Part shown: positions 50,739 through 59,721 of the stretch, piece by piece
How the letters are laid out: each line of letters begins with the position of its first letter
Numbering within the stretch: the stretch's first letter is position 1
DNA from: an uncultured Lachnospiraceae bacterium
GTDB lineage: Bacteria > Bacillota > Clostridia > Lachnospirales > Lachnospiraceae
Assembly (NCBI GenBank): GCA_947173495.1
Contig: CAMWFQ010000008.1
Location: 62,001-126,000, forward strand
Reading direction: 5' to 3'
DNA length: 64,000 bases
Position numbers and translations under genes: made by a program
The notes under the pieces: generated by a model
Database searches by the model: none
What the model was told of the DNA's origin: nothing
Seen by the model: only the letters and a program-made list of their open reading frames with translations

Positions 50739-52124
50739 ATGATGAAACAGCAGGAGGCGATTCTGGATGCCAGGACTCTTGGGGTTCCCAAGATGCTGAT
50801 TCTGGGATTGCAGCATATGTTCGCCATGTTTGGCGCCACCATTCTGGTACCAATTTTAGTGAACGTTTACTTCGAGGGAGAAGGACTTTCGATTCAGGTA
50901 ACTTTGATCTGTGCGGGACTGGGAACGTTATTTTTCCATCTTTGTTCCAAACTTAAAGTTCCTGCATTCTTAGGTTCTTCTTTCGCATTTCTGGGCGGTT
51001 TTCAGACAGTGGCACAGCTGGATACCGGTATTTTCGCAGATATGACTATGGGGGAAAAACTTCCCTATGCATGCGGCGGCATTGTGATTGCCGGCCTCTT
51101 ATATCTGGTGCTGGCGGCGGTTATAAAACTGATTGGTATCAAAAAGGTGATGAAATTTCTTCCTCCGGTGGTGACAGGGCCTATTATTATCTGTATCGGG
51201 CTTTCTCTGGCGCCTTCAGCGGTTTCCAATGCATCCAGTAACTGGCTTCTTGCAATCATTGCACTGGGAACCATCGTTATTTTTAACATATGGGGGAAGG
51301 GAATGCTTAAGATCATTCCGATTCTCATGGGGGTGGTCATTTCCTACGGAGCGGCGCTGATCTTTCATGCAGCCGGGATGACCAATGCGGACGGCAGCGC
51401 AATTCTGAATTTTGCCGGTGTGCAGGCAGCAGGATGGGTAGGACTTCCGCCCTTTCAGATCTGCAGATTTGACCTGACGGCAATACTGGTTATGGCGCCT
51501 ATTGCGCTGGCCACCATGATGGAGCATATTGGAGATATGTCCGCCATTTCCGCAACGGTAGGCGAAAATTTTATAGAGGATCCGGGTCTTCACCGAACAT
51601 TAGTCGGAGACGGACTTGCCACATCATTATCCGCGCTGGTATGCGGCCCTGCCAATACTACCTATGGTGAAAATACCGGCGTACTGGAGCTGAGCAGGGT
51701 TTATGATCCCAAGGTAATACGGCTGGCGGCCATATATGCCGTTGTGCTGAGCTTTATCCCCAAGATGGCCGAAATTATCGGTTCGGTGCCTTCTGCAATT
51801 ATCGGCGGTGTGAGCTTTATGCTTTATGGAATGATTTCGGCGATTGGAGTAAGGAACATTGTGGAAAACAGGGTGGATTTCACAAAATCAAGAAATCTGA
51901 TCATTGCGGCAGTGATCCTGGTCTGCGGTCTGGGCTTCAGTAACGGTCTGACCTTTGCGGCAGGAGGCACTTCCATTACCCTTACAGGACTTGCAATTGC
52001 AGCGATTGCCGGAATTCTGTTAAACGCGCTTCTTCCCGGCAATGATTATGTATTCGGAGATAACCCTCAGGGGGACACTACACGCGGCGTGGATATGCGT
52101 CCGAATTTTAAGGAAAAAAAGTAA
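50739..52124 (+). CDS. uraA: Uracil:proton symporter (UraA/PyrP, NCS2 family)
   Basis: The 461-residue membrane transporter has about 14 helices. The family signature appears in LGLQHMFAMFGATILVP. The conserved core follows: FLGGFQTVAQLD, PPVVTGPIIICIGLSLA, PIALATMMEHIGDMSAI and the QNxG-type region CGPANTTYGENTG. It imports uracil for the UPRT encoded by the divergent upp gene. ATG 50739 follows AGGAGGATAGTGAG. Length is slightly above E. coli UraA, within the family range. Confidence 0.94.
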   Translation: MMKQQEAILDARTLGVPKMLILGLQHMFAMFGATILVPILVNVYFEGEGLSIQVTLICAGLGTLFFHLCSKLKVPAFLGSSFAFLGGFQTVAQLDTGIFADMTMGEKLPYACGGIVIAGLLYLVLAAVIKLIGIKKVMKFLPPVVTGPIIICIGLSLAPSAVSNASSNWLLAIIALGTIVIFNIWGKGMLKIIPILMGVVISYGAALIFHAAGMTNADGSAILNFAGVQAAGWVGLPPFQICRFDLTAILVMAPIALATMMEHIGDMSAISATVGENFIEDPGLHRTLVGDGLATSLSALVCGPANTTYGENTGVLELSRVYDPKVIRLAAIYAVVLSFIPKMAEIIGSVPSAIIGGVSFMLYGMISAIGVRNIVENRVDFTKSRNLIIAAVILVCGLGFSNGLTFAAGGTSITLTGLAIAAIAGILLNALLPGNDYVFGDNPQGDTTRGVDMRPNFKEKK

Positions 52125-52145
52125 CAGAAGATCTGTCTAGCAGAT

Positions 52146-52188
52146 AAGCGGCGGGAGGACGGACAAGCCTGTCCTTTCCGTTGCTTTT
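52146..52188 (+). terminator. Terminator after the uracil permease gene
   Basis: AAGCGGCGGGAGGAC (52146-52160) pairs with GTCCTTTCCGTTGCTT (52171-52186) with several G-T pairs and one bulged T, followed by TT. It also insulates the flagellar operon downstream. Confidence 0.8.
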
Positions 52189-52245
52189 CAAAAATTTCAT
52201 GTCTTTACAGCTCTATGGCTGTTCAACAAATTTCCAATTTTCCTC

Positions 52246-52271
52246 TAAAGTCTTGGGGAAATAATCCGATA
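52246..52271 (+). promoter_or_regulatory. Sigma-D (FliA-type) promoter of flgM
   Basis: TAAA (52246-52249) and CCGATA (52266-52271) are separated by 16 bp, about 70 bp before the flgM start. The flaG and flagellin promoters have the same spacing. Confidence 0.85.
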
Positions 52272-52343
52272 CAAATAATGTAATCAAATTATGGGTAAAA
52301 TGCAGAAGGATAACGATTTAGATCCACGGAAGGAGGAATCCGA

Positions 52344-52619
52344 ATGCGTATTGAAGCTTATACACAGGTACAGAAGCTTTATGATACCAAGAAAACAGCG
52401 AAGACTCAGCTTAAGGATAAGGTGGGGGCCTCCGATCAATTACAGATTTCCAGTTTTGGTAAGGAGATACAGATTGCAAAGCAGGCCGTGGCAGAGAGCA
52501 GTGATATCAGGGAAGATGTGATTGCGCCTGTGAAAGCCAGAATTCAGGCAGGCACATATGAAGTGAGTGCAGAGAGTTTTGCTGACAAATTATTTCAGAA
52601 ATACGAAGAGATGAGGTAA
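52344..52619 (+). CDS. flgM: Anti-sigma factor FlgM
   Basis: FlgM binds sigma-D and blocks late flagellar transcription until it is exported through the completed hook. The 91-residue product shows the disordered N-terminus, then DQLQISSFGKEIQIAKQAV and the C-terminal helix VKARIQAGTYEVSAESFADKLFQKY that holds the sigma factor. ATG 52344 follows ACGGAAGGAGGAATCCGA. It is the first gene of the flagellar late operon and is driven by its own sigma-D promoter, giving feedback control. Confidence 0.92.
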   Translation: MRIEAYTQVQKLYDTKKTAKTQLKDKVGASDQLQISSFGKEIQIAKQAVAESSDIREDVIAPVKARIQAGTYEVSAESFADKLFQKYEEMR

Positions 52620-52622
52620 TCA

Positions 52623-53138
52623 ATGGCAAGTTTAATGGAGAATCTGATAGAAGTGTTGGATTTGGAAAGTCAGGAATATGAAAACTTGCTGGGGTTATCA
52701 GAGAAGAAAACACCGGTGATTATATCCGGTGAACTGGATGAATTAGCCAAAATCACGGATGAAGAACAGATCGTTGTCGGTAAAATCAACCGTCTGGAAC
52801 AGAAGAGACAGGAAGTATATACTGATATCGCTATTGTAATTAACAAGGATGTTAACACACTGATGCTTACGGACCTGATCGAAATGCTTTCATCAAGGCC
52901 CGAGGAGCAGCAGAAACTGGCTAGAGTACATGACAGACTACGGACTGCTGTGCATAACGTGAGAAGTGTGAACGAACAGAACAGGGTGCTTATACAGAAT
53001 GCCCTGGAAATGGTAGAGTTTGACATGAATATGCTGCAGTCCATGAAAGCGGCTCCCGAGACGGCTAATTATAACCGGGGCGCCTACAGTGCCGGAACCC
53101 ACATGGGGGTGGATGGCAGGTTTGATGCCAAGCAGTAA
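52623..53138 (+). CDS. flgN: Flagellar export chaperone FlgN
   Basis: The 171-residue helical protein begins 3 bases after the flgM stop. FlgN binds the C-termini of hook-associated proteins FlgK and FlgL and guides them to the export gate. A long N-terminal helix (LIEVLDLESQEYENLLGLSEKKTPVII) and a second coiled helix (DEEQIVVGKINRLEQKRQEVYTDI) match the fold. Sequence identity in the family is low, so position between flgM and flgK is the main support. Confidence 0.88.
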   Translation: MASLMENLIEVLDLESQEYENLLGLSEKKTPVIISGELDELAKITDEEQIVVGKINRLEQKRQEVYTDIAIVINKDVNTLMLTDLIEMLSSRPEEQQKLARVHDRLRTAVHNVRSVNEQNRVLIQNALEMVEFDMNMLQSMKAAPETANYNRGAYSAGTHMGVDGRFDAKQ

Positions 53139-53165
53139 TCCTTGCAGAAATTATGAGGTGATATT

Positions 53166-54836
53166 ATGTCTTTATTTGGAAGTTTGTACATTGGTGCAAG
53201 CGGATTGCAAACAAGTCAGAATGCGCTTAATACGACGGCGCATAACATGTCTAATATTGATACAGTGGGGTATGTCCGGCAGCAGGTGCAGCAGGGAACC
53301 CGCAATTATAATACTCTTTCCACCGCCAAGACTGCTATTTCCTATCAGCAGACAGGACTGGGTGTCAGTTATGTTCAGGTGAAACAGGTCAGAGATGAAT
53401 TCCTTGACAGAGCATATCGCCGTGAAACCGGCAGAGGTGCTTTTTATGAGGTTTCCGCCAATGCTTTTGATGAAGTGTACAAAATTTTTCAGGAGCTGGA
53501 GGGGGAATCTTTTTCTCTTGCAATTAATAATCTCTGGGCATCTGTCCAGGACCTTTCAAGAGACCCGGGTAATGCTGTGAATCAGGGCGTTTTCATTCAA
53601 CGCTGCAGCGAGTTTGTGAACAGAGCACAGGGCGTTTATACCAGCCTTTCCGAGTATCAGGATAATCTCAACAAACAGATCAGCCAGCAGATAGACACCA
53701 TGAATGCCTATGGAAGGCGGATTGCAGAGCTGAACCAGGCAATACAGAGGATTGAGGGAGGCGGAATAGAGAAAGCCAACGATTTAAAGGATGAGAGAAA
53801 TCTGCTGATAGATGAACTCTCCGCTATGGGGAGTATCGAGTGCAGAACCGACGCCTTTGGAAATGTTCTGATCCGTCTGGAGGGAAAAGAATTTGTCAAG
53901 ACGGATTCCGCCAATGAGATTAAACTGTATACGGATCCTGTAACCGGGTTTTATACGCCGTACTGGTCTCATCTTGCCAGGACTGACAAGGACGGCAATG
54001 TGCTGACCCAGACCAAAGCGGACGGTACAGTAGATCCCATAGGACTGGAAGGAGCAAGGCTTTTTAATATGAAGCAGACTATTTCCACCGAGAGCAATAC
54101 AGACATTGGAGCACTGAAATCCATGCTGTTTGCAAGGGGGGATAAGAGAGCAACTTTCAAGGATCTGGATCCCAAAACCTATAACAAGGAGATTTCACAG
54201 TCCGTTATGATGAACATGCAGGCGGAGTTTGACCAGCTGGTGCATCAGATCACCACGGAGGTCAACAGAGTCTTTTATGAGGCTGCTCTGGCAGCGAAGA
54301 CAGAGAACCCGGACAGCAATTATCTCTGTGATGCCAGCGGGAAGCCTTATCTGATATTTGATACCAATACCAATACCCACAGGGGAAGTTACGATGTTGC
54401 AGATTATGATGAGGGGGCCTATACAGTAGAAAATATTCTGATTAACGGAGAGCTGAAGCAGTCTCCTTCCCTTCTTGGATTTAAGAAGGATGATGATAAG
54501 ATTGATCAGGAGACTGCAGATAATCTGAAGAAGATTTTCACGGATGAGAAAATCACATTGAATCCCAATGTGAAGACCAAGACCAACTTTATCAGCTACT
54601 ATGACGACCTGATCTCCCAGGCTGCCAACACCGGCAATGTAATGATGGCCATCTGTGAGAACCAGCAGGAGACGGTGGATGGAATCTACGGGGCAAGAGA
54701 GCAGATCCTGGGCGTTTCCGCAGATGAGGAGATGAGCAACATGGTCATGTTCCAGAATGCTTATAATGCGTCCAGCCGGTATATCAATGTGATCAGTGAG
54801 ATGATGGAGCATCTGATCAGCACGCTTGGAAGGTAG
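53166..54836 (+). CDS. flgK: Flagellar hook-associated protein 1 (FlgK), first copy
   Basis: The 556-residue secreted protein forms the junction between hook and filament. The rod/hook N-terminal signature (SLYIGASGLQTSQNALNTTAHNMSNIDTVGYVRQQV) and the C-terminal helix (EEMSNMVMFQNAYNASSRYINVISEMMEHLI) that polymerise are both intact. The central domain carries LAINNLWASVQDLSRDPGN and RDEFLDRAYRRETG. A second full flgK-like gene follows 15 bp downstream. ATG 53166 follows ATGAGGTGATATT. Confidence 0.93.
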   Translation: MSLFGSLYIGASGLQTSQNALNTTAHNMSNIDTVGYVRQQVQQGTRNYNTLSTAKTAISYQQTGLGVSYVQVKQVRDEFLDRAYRRETGRGAFYEVSANAFDEVYKIFQELEGESFSLAINNLWASVQDLSRDPGNAVNQGVFIQRCSEFVNRAQGVYTSLSEYQDNLNKQISQQIDTMNAYGRRIAELNQAIQRIEGGGIEKANDLKDERNLLIDELSAMGSIECRTDAFGNVLIRLEGKEFVKTDSANEIKLYTDPVTGFYTPYWSHLARTDKDGNVLTQTKADGTVDPIGLEGARLFNMKQTISTESNTDIGALKSMLFARGDKRATFKDLDPKTYNKEISQSVMMNMQAEFDQLVHQITTEVNRVFYEAALAAKTENPDSNYLCDASGKPYLIFDTNTNTHRGSYDVADYDEGAYTVENILINGELKQSPSLLGFKKDDDKIDQETADNLKKIFTDEKITLNPNVKTKTNFISYYDDLISQAANTGNVMMAICENQQETVDGIYGAREQILGVSADEEMSNMVMFQNAYNASSRYINVISEMMEHLISTLGR

Positions 54837-54851
54837 GAAGGGGTGAAATAA

Positions 54852-56687
54852 ATGCCGTCACAATTTTTCGGATTATATATCGCAGGCTCGGGGCTTCGTG
54901 CCGCCAATGCCGCGTTAAATACTACAGCCAACAACATATCCAACGCACAGACTGTAGGTTACAGCCGTCAGCAGGTGACCCAGCAGGCCAACAATGCCCT
55001 GCGGACCTTTACCACTTATGGATGTGCGGGAGCCGGTGTTGACACCATAGCCATTGAGCGTGTGAGGGATCACTTTTATGATGTCAAGTACTGGGATAAT
55101 CACTGTAAATACGGGGAGTATTCCGCTAAACAGTATTACATGAAAATGATCGAGGATTATTTTGATGATAACAATACCAGCGGATTTACGGCCATTTTTA
55201 ATAAATTCAGCAATGCCCTGCAGTCTGTTACGACGAATTCCAGCAGTGCAGAGTCCAAGCAGCAGTTTATCGCGGCGGCCAAGTCCCTGACAGATTACTT
55301 TAACAATATGTACGGGAACCTTCAGGAGCTTCAGAAGGATATCAATCTGGAGATCAAACAGCATATAGATCAGATTAATTCTATTGCGCAGAAGGTTTCT
55401 ATTTTGAATAAGCAGATTAATACGATAGAGCTTTCGGGCACAACGGCCAATGAGCTGAGAGACCAGAGAGAGCTTCTGATCGATGAACTTTCAGAAATCG
55501 TGGATGTAGAGATCAGCGAGATACCGGTAATGGATGTGAACGATCCGAATCGGGAAACCGGGGCCAACCGTTATATTGTGCGTATTGCCGGAAGGCAGAC
55601 TCTGGTGGATGGAACTGATTACCATACCATCTCCTATGTGGCCAGGGATAACAACGAAAAGGTGAATCAGACAGATGCGGATGGTCTTTACCGTTTTATG
55701 TGGGACAACGGAAACGAGTTCAGCCTTGTAAATGCCGCCATGGGCGGAAAACTGAAGGGACTGGTGGAGCTTCGCGACGGCAATAACGGCGCAAATTTCG
55801 CAGGAAAAGTAACCAATGTCGACCTGACAGATAATAAGGTAAGCGTCCAGGTGGATGAGGAATACCTTAAAAACATGTCCCAGTGTAAGCTCTCGGATAC
55901 GGGAGGGGTTATCAATATTGGAAATACCCTTTACTATTATAAGAGCTGGGAATTTGACGGTACGGATACGTATACATTTACGCTGGACGACAGCAAGGGA
56001 CCGAAGATCGATGGAGGCAAAACAGGTAAAACGGCCCAGACAGAAAAGGAAATCAAATATCAGGGAATTCCTTACTATATGGAACAGATGAACTGGTGGA
56101 TCCGCGACTTTGCGGCGGCAGTGAATAACATTTTTAAGGCAGGTACAGATTATTACGGCAATTCCGGCGACGATAAGGTAAAGGATGCGGAGACGGGGTT
56201 CCTGTTTACAGGGGCAAAAGAAAACGGAGACGGCCAGTATACAGAAGGCGAGCTGACAGGGAAGGATTATTATAATCTGACAGCGGCGAATTTCACTATC
56301 AATGCTGCTCTGATTGGAGATTCCAATCTGCTGAGGACCAGAAGCAGCAGTGATGTGGGTGTGGAGGAGTGCGGAAAGATCCAGGAACTGGTTACTCTTC
56401 TTACCAGCAAAAAGGTTTTCAGCTTCCGCAACGGTACCGCAGGCCAGTTTCTGGAATCTATTTTGTCCGATATCTCTTTAAATGCCAGCGATGCCAACAC
56501 CTTTTATACCAATTATAATGCCCTTAAGAACAGCATTGATAACCAGAGATCTTCTATCTCCGGTGTGGATGAAGACGAGGAAGCAGTGAGCCTGATCAAG
56601 TTCCAGTATTCCTACACGCTGGCCTCTAAAATGGTGCAGACGCTGACAGAGGTTTATGACCAGCTGATTCTGCGTACGGGAGTATAA
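54852..56687 (+). CDS. flgK: Flagellar hook-associated protein 1 (FlgK), second copy
   Basis: The 611-residue product is also full FlgK by its ends: N-terminal GLYIAGSGLRAANAALNTTANNISNAQTVGYSRQQV and C-terminal DEEAVSLIKFQYSYTLASKMVQTLTEVYDQLI. The middle differs strongly from the first copy and is longer, with a variable surface-like region (about residues 290-490). The pair is thus ancient rather than a recent duplication. It could form a second junction zone or replace its neighbour under some condition; which copy is essential cannot be read from sequence. ATG 54852 follows AGGAAGGGGTGAAATAA. Confidence 0.9.
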   Translation: MPSQFFGLYIAGSGLRAANAALNTTANNISNAQTVGYSRQQVTQQANNALRTFTTYGCAGAGVDTIAIERVRDHFYDVKYWDNHCKYGEYSAKQYYMKMIEDYFDDNNTSGFTAIFNKFSNALQSVTTNSSSAESKQQFIAAAKSLTDYFNNMYGNLQELQKDINLEIKQHIDQINSIAQKVSILNKQINTIELSGTTANELRDQRELLIDELSEIVDVEISEIPVMDVNDPNRETGANRYIVRIAGRQTLVDGTDYHTISYVARDNNEKVNQTDADGLYRFMWDNGNEFSLVNAAMGGKLKGLVELRDGNNGANFAGKVTNVDLTDNKVSVQVDEEYLKNMSQCKLSDTGGVINIGNTLYYYKSWEFDGTDTYTFTLDDSKGPKIDGGKTGKTAQTEKEIKYQGIPYYMEQMNWWIRDFAAAVNNIFKAGTDYYGNSGDDKVKDAETGFLFTGAKENGDGQYTEGELTGKDYYNLTAANFTINAALIGDSNLLRTRSSSDVGVEECGKIQELVTLLTSKKVFSFRNGTAGQFLESILSDISLNASDANTFYTNYNALKNSIDNQRSSISGVDEDEEAVSLIKFQYSYTLASKMVQTLTEVYDQLILRTGV

Positions 56688-56732
56688 ATGGCTTTTGGCG
56701 CTGAACTTTTAAAGTAAGGAGAATGAGCATCT

Positions 56733-58319
56733 ATGAGAATGACGAACAAGATTATGCAGAATAATTCTCTGTATAATATCAATAATAATAAAATCATGCA
56801 GGATAAACTGAGTACGATGATGTCCACGCAGAAGAAAATCACAAGACCTTCTGATGATCCGGTGATTGCAATCCGTGCACTGCGTCTGCGTACCAGCGTG
56901 TCTGAGATGACGCAGTATTATGAAAAGAATGCGCCGGATGCGGAAAGCTGGCTGGATGTGACGGCGGGGGCCCTTGATACTGTAACAGAGGTGGTAACCA
57001 ATATGATCAAGCTGGCAAACCGCAGTGCCAACAAGGAATTTGGCAGCGAAGACCTTCAGGTGTTTGTGGAACAGTTCAAGGCTCTTCGGAACGAATTTTA
57101 TTCCACAGGTAATACGGACTATGCAGGCAGATACGTCTTTACAGGATACCGCACAGATACGACCTTAAGCTTTACGGAGGAAGTGGAGACGGAACAGAAG
57201 GAGAATCCGGGATATCCCAGCTATAAAATTACAGAGCAGGTGGGAATCACGGCCTTTGACCAGATCAACTATACCTGGACCGGTGAGCTGGCAGGGCTGA
57301 ATAAGAATAATTATCTGGATGCCAATGGAGTTCCTAAGGATATTACGGAACAGAAGGATGTCCAGAACGGAGATATGTACAGGCTCAGGCTGTCCTACGA
57401 TGTGGTCAGCGATGATGCCGCCAACGCGCCAGTCATAACCTACAAGGACAAAGCGGGAGTCGATCAGACGCTGACGGTTGCGGCCGCCCAGATCGTTTCT
57501 TCCTCAGACGATCCTTACAAAAAAGTACTTGATGATCCGAAAGCGATGATCTTTGTGCCGGACACAGGAGAACTTCTCTTCGGAAAGGACGCCTACAATG
57601 ATATCGCTGCCAATGTGACCCAGGATACGGAGTTCCAGGTGACCTATACCAAGAACGAGTGGAAGAAGGGTGATATGCGTCCTGAGCATTATTTTGCCTG
57701 TGAAAAGGAGTATATAAATGATGCCAAGGAAAAGAAAGAGGTTAAATATAACCAGGAATACCTGACTAAGGGAAATAAAAATAACCAGGCCATAGAATAT
57801 GATGTGGGCTATAATCAGAAGATACGGGTCAATACCACAGCGGACGAAGTGTTTAATTTGAATCTTGACAGAGATATTGATGATCTGGAAAGAGCGCTTG
57901 CAGATCTGGTGGAGATTGATGCCACCAAGAAGGATATTGAACTGAAGTTTAAGGAGATGGACGAAGGTAATCCCAATTACAGTGCCATGAAAAAACAGTA
58001 TGAAGCGGCAAATAAGGCATACGATTACATTCGCGAAAACATCCACAATATGTTTGAACATACCGTTACCAAAATGCAGGGATATCTGGATGCTACAGAT
58101 GTGGCGATCACCGATAATGGTACCAGGAGCCAGCGCCTTGATCTGATCAGCAATCGGCTTATGGATCAGAGAACCAACTTTAAGACGCTTCAGTCGGAAA
58201 ATGAAGATATTGATATTGCAGAAGTGGTGATCCAGCTCACCAGTACGGATCTTACCTATAACTCAGCGCTTATGGCGACAGGAAAGATCATGCAGACTTC
58301 CCTGATGAACTACATTTAA
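56733..58319 (+). CDS. flgL: Flagellar hook-associated protein 3 (FlgL), enlarged
   Basis: FlgL lies between FlgK and the filament. The flagellin-like N-terminal region (MRMTNKIMQNNSLYNINNNK, then QKKITRPSDDPVIAIRALRLRTSVSEM) and C-terminal region (DIAEVVIQLTSTDLTYNSALMATGKIMQTSLMNYI) are conserved. At 528 residues it is well above the roughly 300 of common FlgL. The extra length is a central insertion of about 200 residues, with acidic and lysine-rich stretches, that would face outward. ATG 56733 follows AAGGAGAATGAGCATCT. fliW follows 22 bp downstream. Confidence 0.92.
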   Translation: MRMTNKIMQNNSLYNINNNKIMQDKLSTMMSTQKKITRPSDDPVIAIRALRLRTSVSEMTQYYEKNAPDAESWLDVTAGALDTVTEVVTNMIKLANRSANKEFGSEDLQVFVEQFKALRNEFYSTGNTDYAGRYVFTGYRTDTTLSFTEEVETEQKENPGYPSYKITEQVGITAFDQINYTWTGELAGLNKNNYLDANGVPKDITEQKDVQNGDMYRLRLSYDVVSDDAANAPVITYKDKAGVDQTLTVAAAQIVSSSDDPYKKVLDDPKAMIFVPDTGELLFGKDAYNDIAANVTQDTEFQVTYTKNEWKKGDMRPEHYFACEKEYINDAKEKKEVKYNQEYLTKGNKNNQAIEYDVGYNQKIRVNTTADEVFNLNLDRDIDDLERALADLVEIDATKKDIELKFKEMDEGNPNYSAMKKQYEAANKAYDYIRENIHNMFEHTVTKMQGYLDATDVAITDNGTRSQRLDLISNRLMDQRTNFKTLQSENEDIDIAEVVIQLTSTDLTYNSALMATGKIMQTSLMNYI

Positions 58320-58341
58320 TCACACACAGACAGGAGCATAT

Positions 58342-58800
58342 ATGAAAATTAACACGAAGGTTTTCGGAGAAGTTGAGATAGCGGATGATAAAATCATAAG
58401 TTTTCCTTCAGGGATCATCGGATTTCCTGATCTGACAGAGTTTGCCCTGTTGCATGACGAGGAAAAGGGGGCGGGAGCCATTCACTGGCTTCAGTCTCTT
58501 CAGGAACCCGGATTTGCCATGCCGGTTATGGATCCTCTTCTGATAATGCCGGAATATAATCCGGAGGTAGATGATGAGCTTCTGAAGCATATCGGAGAGC
58601 TGAATGAAGAAGAAATTCTGGTTCTGGTTACGGTGACCGTTCCCACGGATCTTACTAAAATGACAGTCAACTTAAAGGGACCTGTCATCATCAATGCGGC
58701 AGAAAGAAAGGCGTGTCAGGTGATTGTGGAGGGAGAGGATTATGCGGTCAAATATCCCATTTACGAAATTCTGAATGCCAGAAAGAAAGCGGGTGAATAG
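58342..58800 (+). CDS. fliW: Flagellar assembly factor FliW
   Basis: The 152-residue protein binds free flagellin and also the translational regulator CsrA. When flagellin is exported, FliW releases it and sequesters CsrA, lifting repression of flagellin translation. The family core FGEVEIADDKIISFPSGIIGFPDLTEFALL and VTVPTDLTKMTVNLKGPVIIN is present. The csrA start codon follows the stop directly, the classic coupled pair. ATG 58342 follows CAGGAGCATAT. Confidence 0.95.
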   Translation: MKINTKVFGEVEIADDKIISFPSGIIGFPDLTEFALLHDEEKGAGAIHWLQSLQEPGFAMPVMDPLLIMPEYNPEVDDELLKHIGELNEEEILVLVTVTVPTDLTKMTVNLKGPVIINAAERKACQVIVEGEDYAVKYPIYEILNARKKAGE

Positions 58801-59019
58801 ATGTTAGCTTTATCCAGAAAAAGAAATGAGGCTCTGGTTATCAATAACAATGTGGAAATAACCATTCTCGAAATAAAGGGCGAGCAGGTAAAGCTGGGCA
58901 TCAGCGCACCGAAGGATGTCCCTGTGTACCGTAAAGAGGTCTATCTGCAGATCCAGGAGGCCAATAAGGAGGCCGTCAACACGGATGGACTTGAAGGGTT
59001 GAAAAGTCTGCTGGGATAA
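58801..59019 (+). CDS. csrA: Translational regulator CsrA
   Basis: This 72-residue RNA-binding dimer blocks translation by covering GGA-containing Shine-Dalgarno sequences. The family core MLALSRKRNEALVINNNVEITILEIKGEQVKLGISAPKDVPVYRKEVY is present, including the RNA-contact strand VPVYRKEVY. The ATG abuts the fliW stop (TAGATG), so the two are made together. The likely target is the flagellin mRNA at 63.0 kb, whose leader has several GGA motifs. The C-terminal tail is slightly longer than in Bacillus. Confidence 0.95.
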   Translation: MLALSRKRNEALVINNNVEITILEIKGEQVKLGISAPKDVPVYRKEVYLQIQEANKEAVNTDGLEGLKSLLG

Positions 59020-59061
59020 AGAGGTTTTATTACGATTTCATGCATTGGCGGAGTAGAAAAT

Positions 59062-59127
59062 CGAGTAGGGGATGTTTTTTTCCACTACTCGCGCACCGGG
59101 CAGGGGAATTTTCCCCTGCCCGATTTT
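59062..59127 (-). repeat. Dispersed two-hairpin repeat, copy F (inverted orientation)
   Basis: Read on the minus strand, this copy has the same order as the plus-strand copies. First comes GGGCAGGGGAA with TTCCCCTGCCC (59121-59098), then a CGGTGCG linker, then CGAGTAG with CTACTCG (59091-59062) and the tail ATTTTC. The first stem is a different sequence from all other copies but still perfectly paired. It lies between csrA and flaG. Confidence 0.75.
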
Positions 59128-59160
59128 GGAGGAAGCGGGGCATTTTTTATGAAAAATCTC

Positions 59161-59187
59161 TAAATATTTCCCCCATTTATCCGATAT
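59161..59187 (+). promoter_or_regulatory. Sigma-D promoter of flaG-fliD-fliS
   Basis: TAAA (59161-59164) and CCGATAT (59181-59187) with 16-bp spacing match the FliA/sigma-D consensus, about 70 bp before flaG. Confidence 0.88.
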
Positions 59188-59256
59188 AAACTAAAGAAGA
59201 CTTATAGACTCTAAGTACCAAACTAAATACTTTATATCACATGGAGGTGATTCAAA

Positions 59257-59706
59257 ATGGCAATAGAACCATTAAGCAGTGCCATGACATATCAGGCACA
59301 GGGAACGCCGCAGGCAAAGGCGGCGCAGAAACCGGCAGTAGAAAACACGGAGGTTACTGCCCAGGAGCAGGTAAACACATATGATGCCACAACCCTTAAG
59401 GTGGTAAATGTCGAGAAGCAGGACAGTCAGAACGGGCAGGACAGCGCGGCTTATAACAATGCCACACCTAAGGAACAGCAGCAGGCTGTCAGCGACCAGA
59501 TCAAGAAGGCTGTGGAGAAGCTGAACCAGAGCATGTCCCATTCGGAAGCAATTTTCGGAATCCACGAGAAGACCAACAGGGTGACGATCAAGATTGTAGA
59601 CAAGGATACCAAAGAGGTAATCAAAGAGATTCCTCCCGAGAAGACGTTGGATATGATCGCGAAAGCATGGGAGCTTGCCGGCATTTTGGTAGATGAGAGA
59701 AGATAG
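59257..59706 (+). CDS. flaG: Flagellar protein FlaG
   Basis: The 149-residue FlaG-family protein has a disordered Gln/Ala-rich first half. The conserved C-terminal domain follows (VEKLNQSMSHSEAIFGIHEKTNRVTIKIVDKDTKEVIKEIPPEKTLDMIAKAWELAGILVDERR). FlaG affects filament length or cap function in several bacteria. It lies 15 bp before fliD, the usual position. ATG 59257 follows ATGGAGGTGATTCAAA. Confidence 0.92.
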   Translation: MAIEPLSSAMTYQAQGTPQAKAAQKPAVENTEVTAQEQVNTYDATTLKVVNVEKQDSQNGQDSAAYNNATPKEQQQAVSDQIKKAVEKLNQSMSHSEAIFGIHEKTNRVTIKIVDKDTKEVIKEIPPEKTLDMIAKAWELAGILVDERR

Positions 59707-59721
59707 GAGGTAATTTGACAT

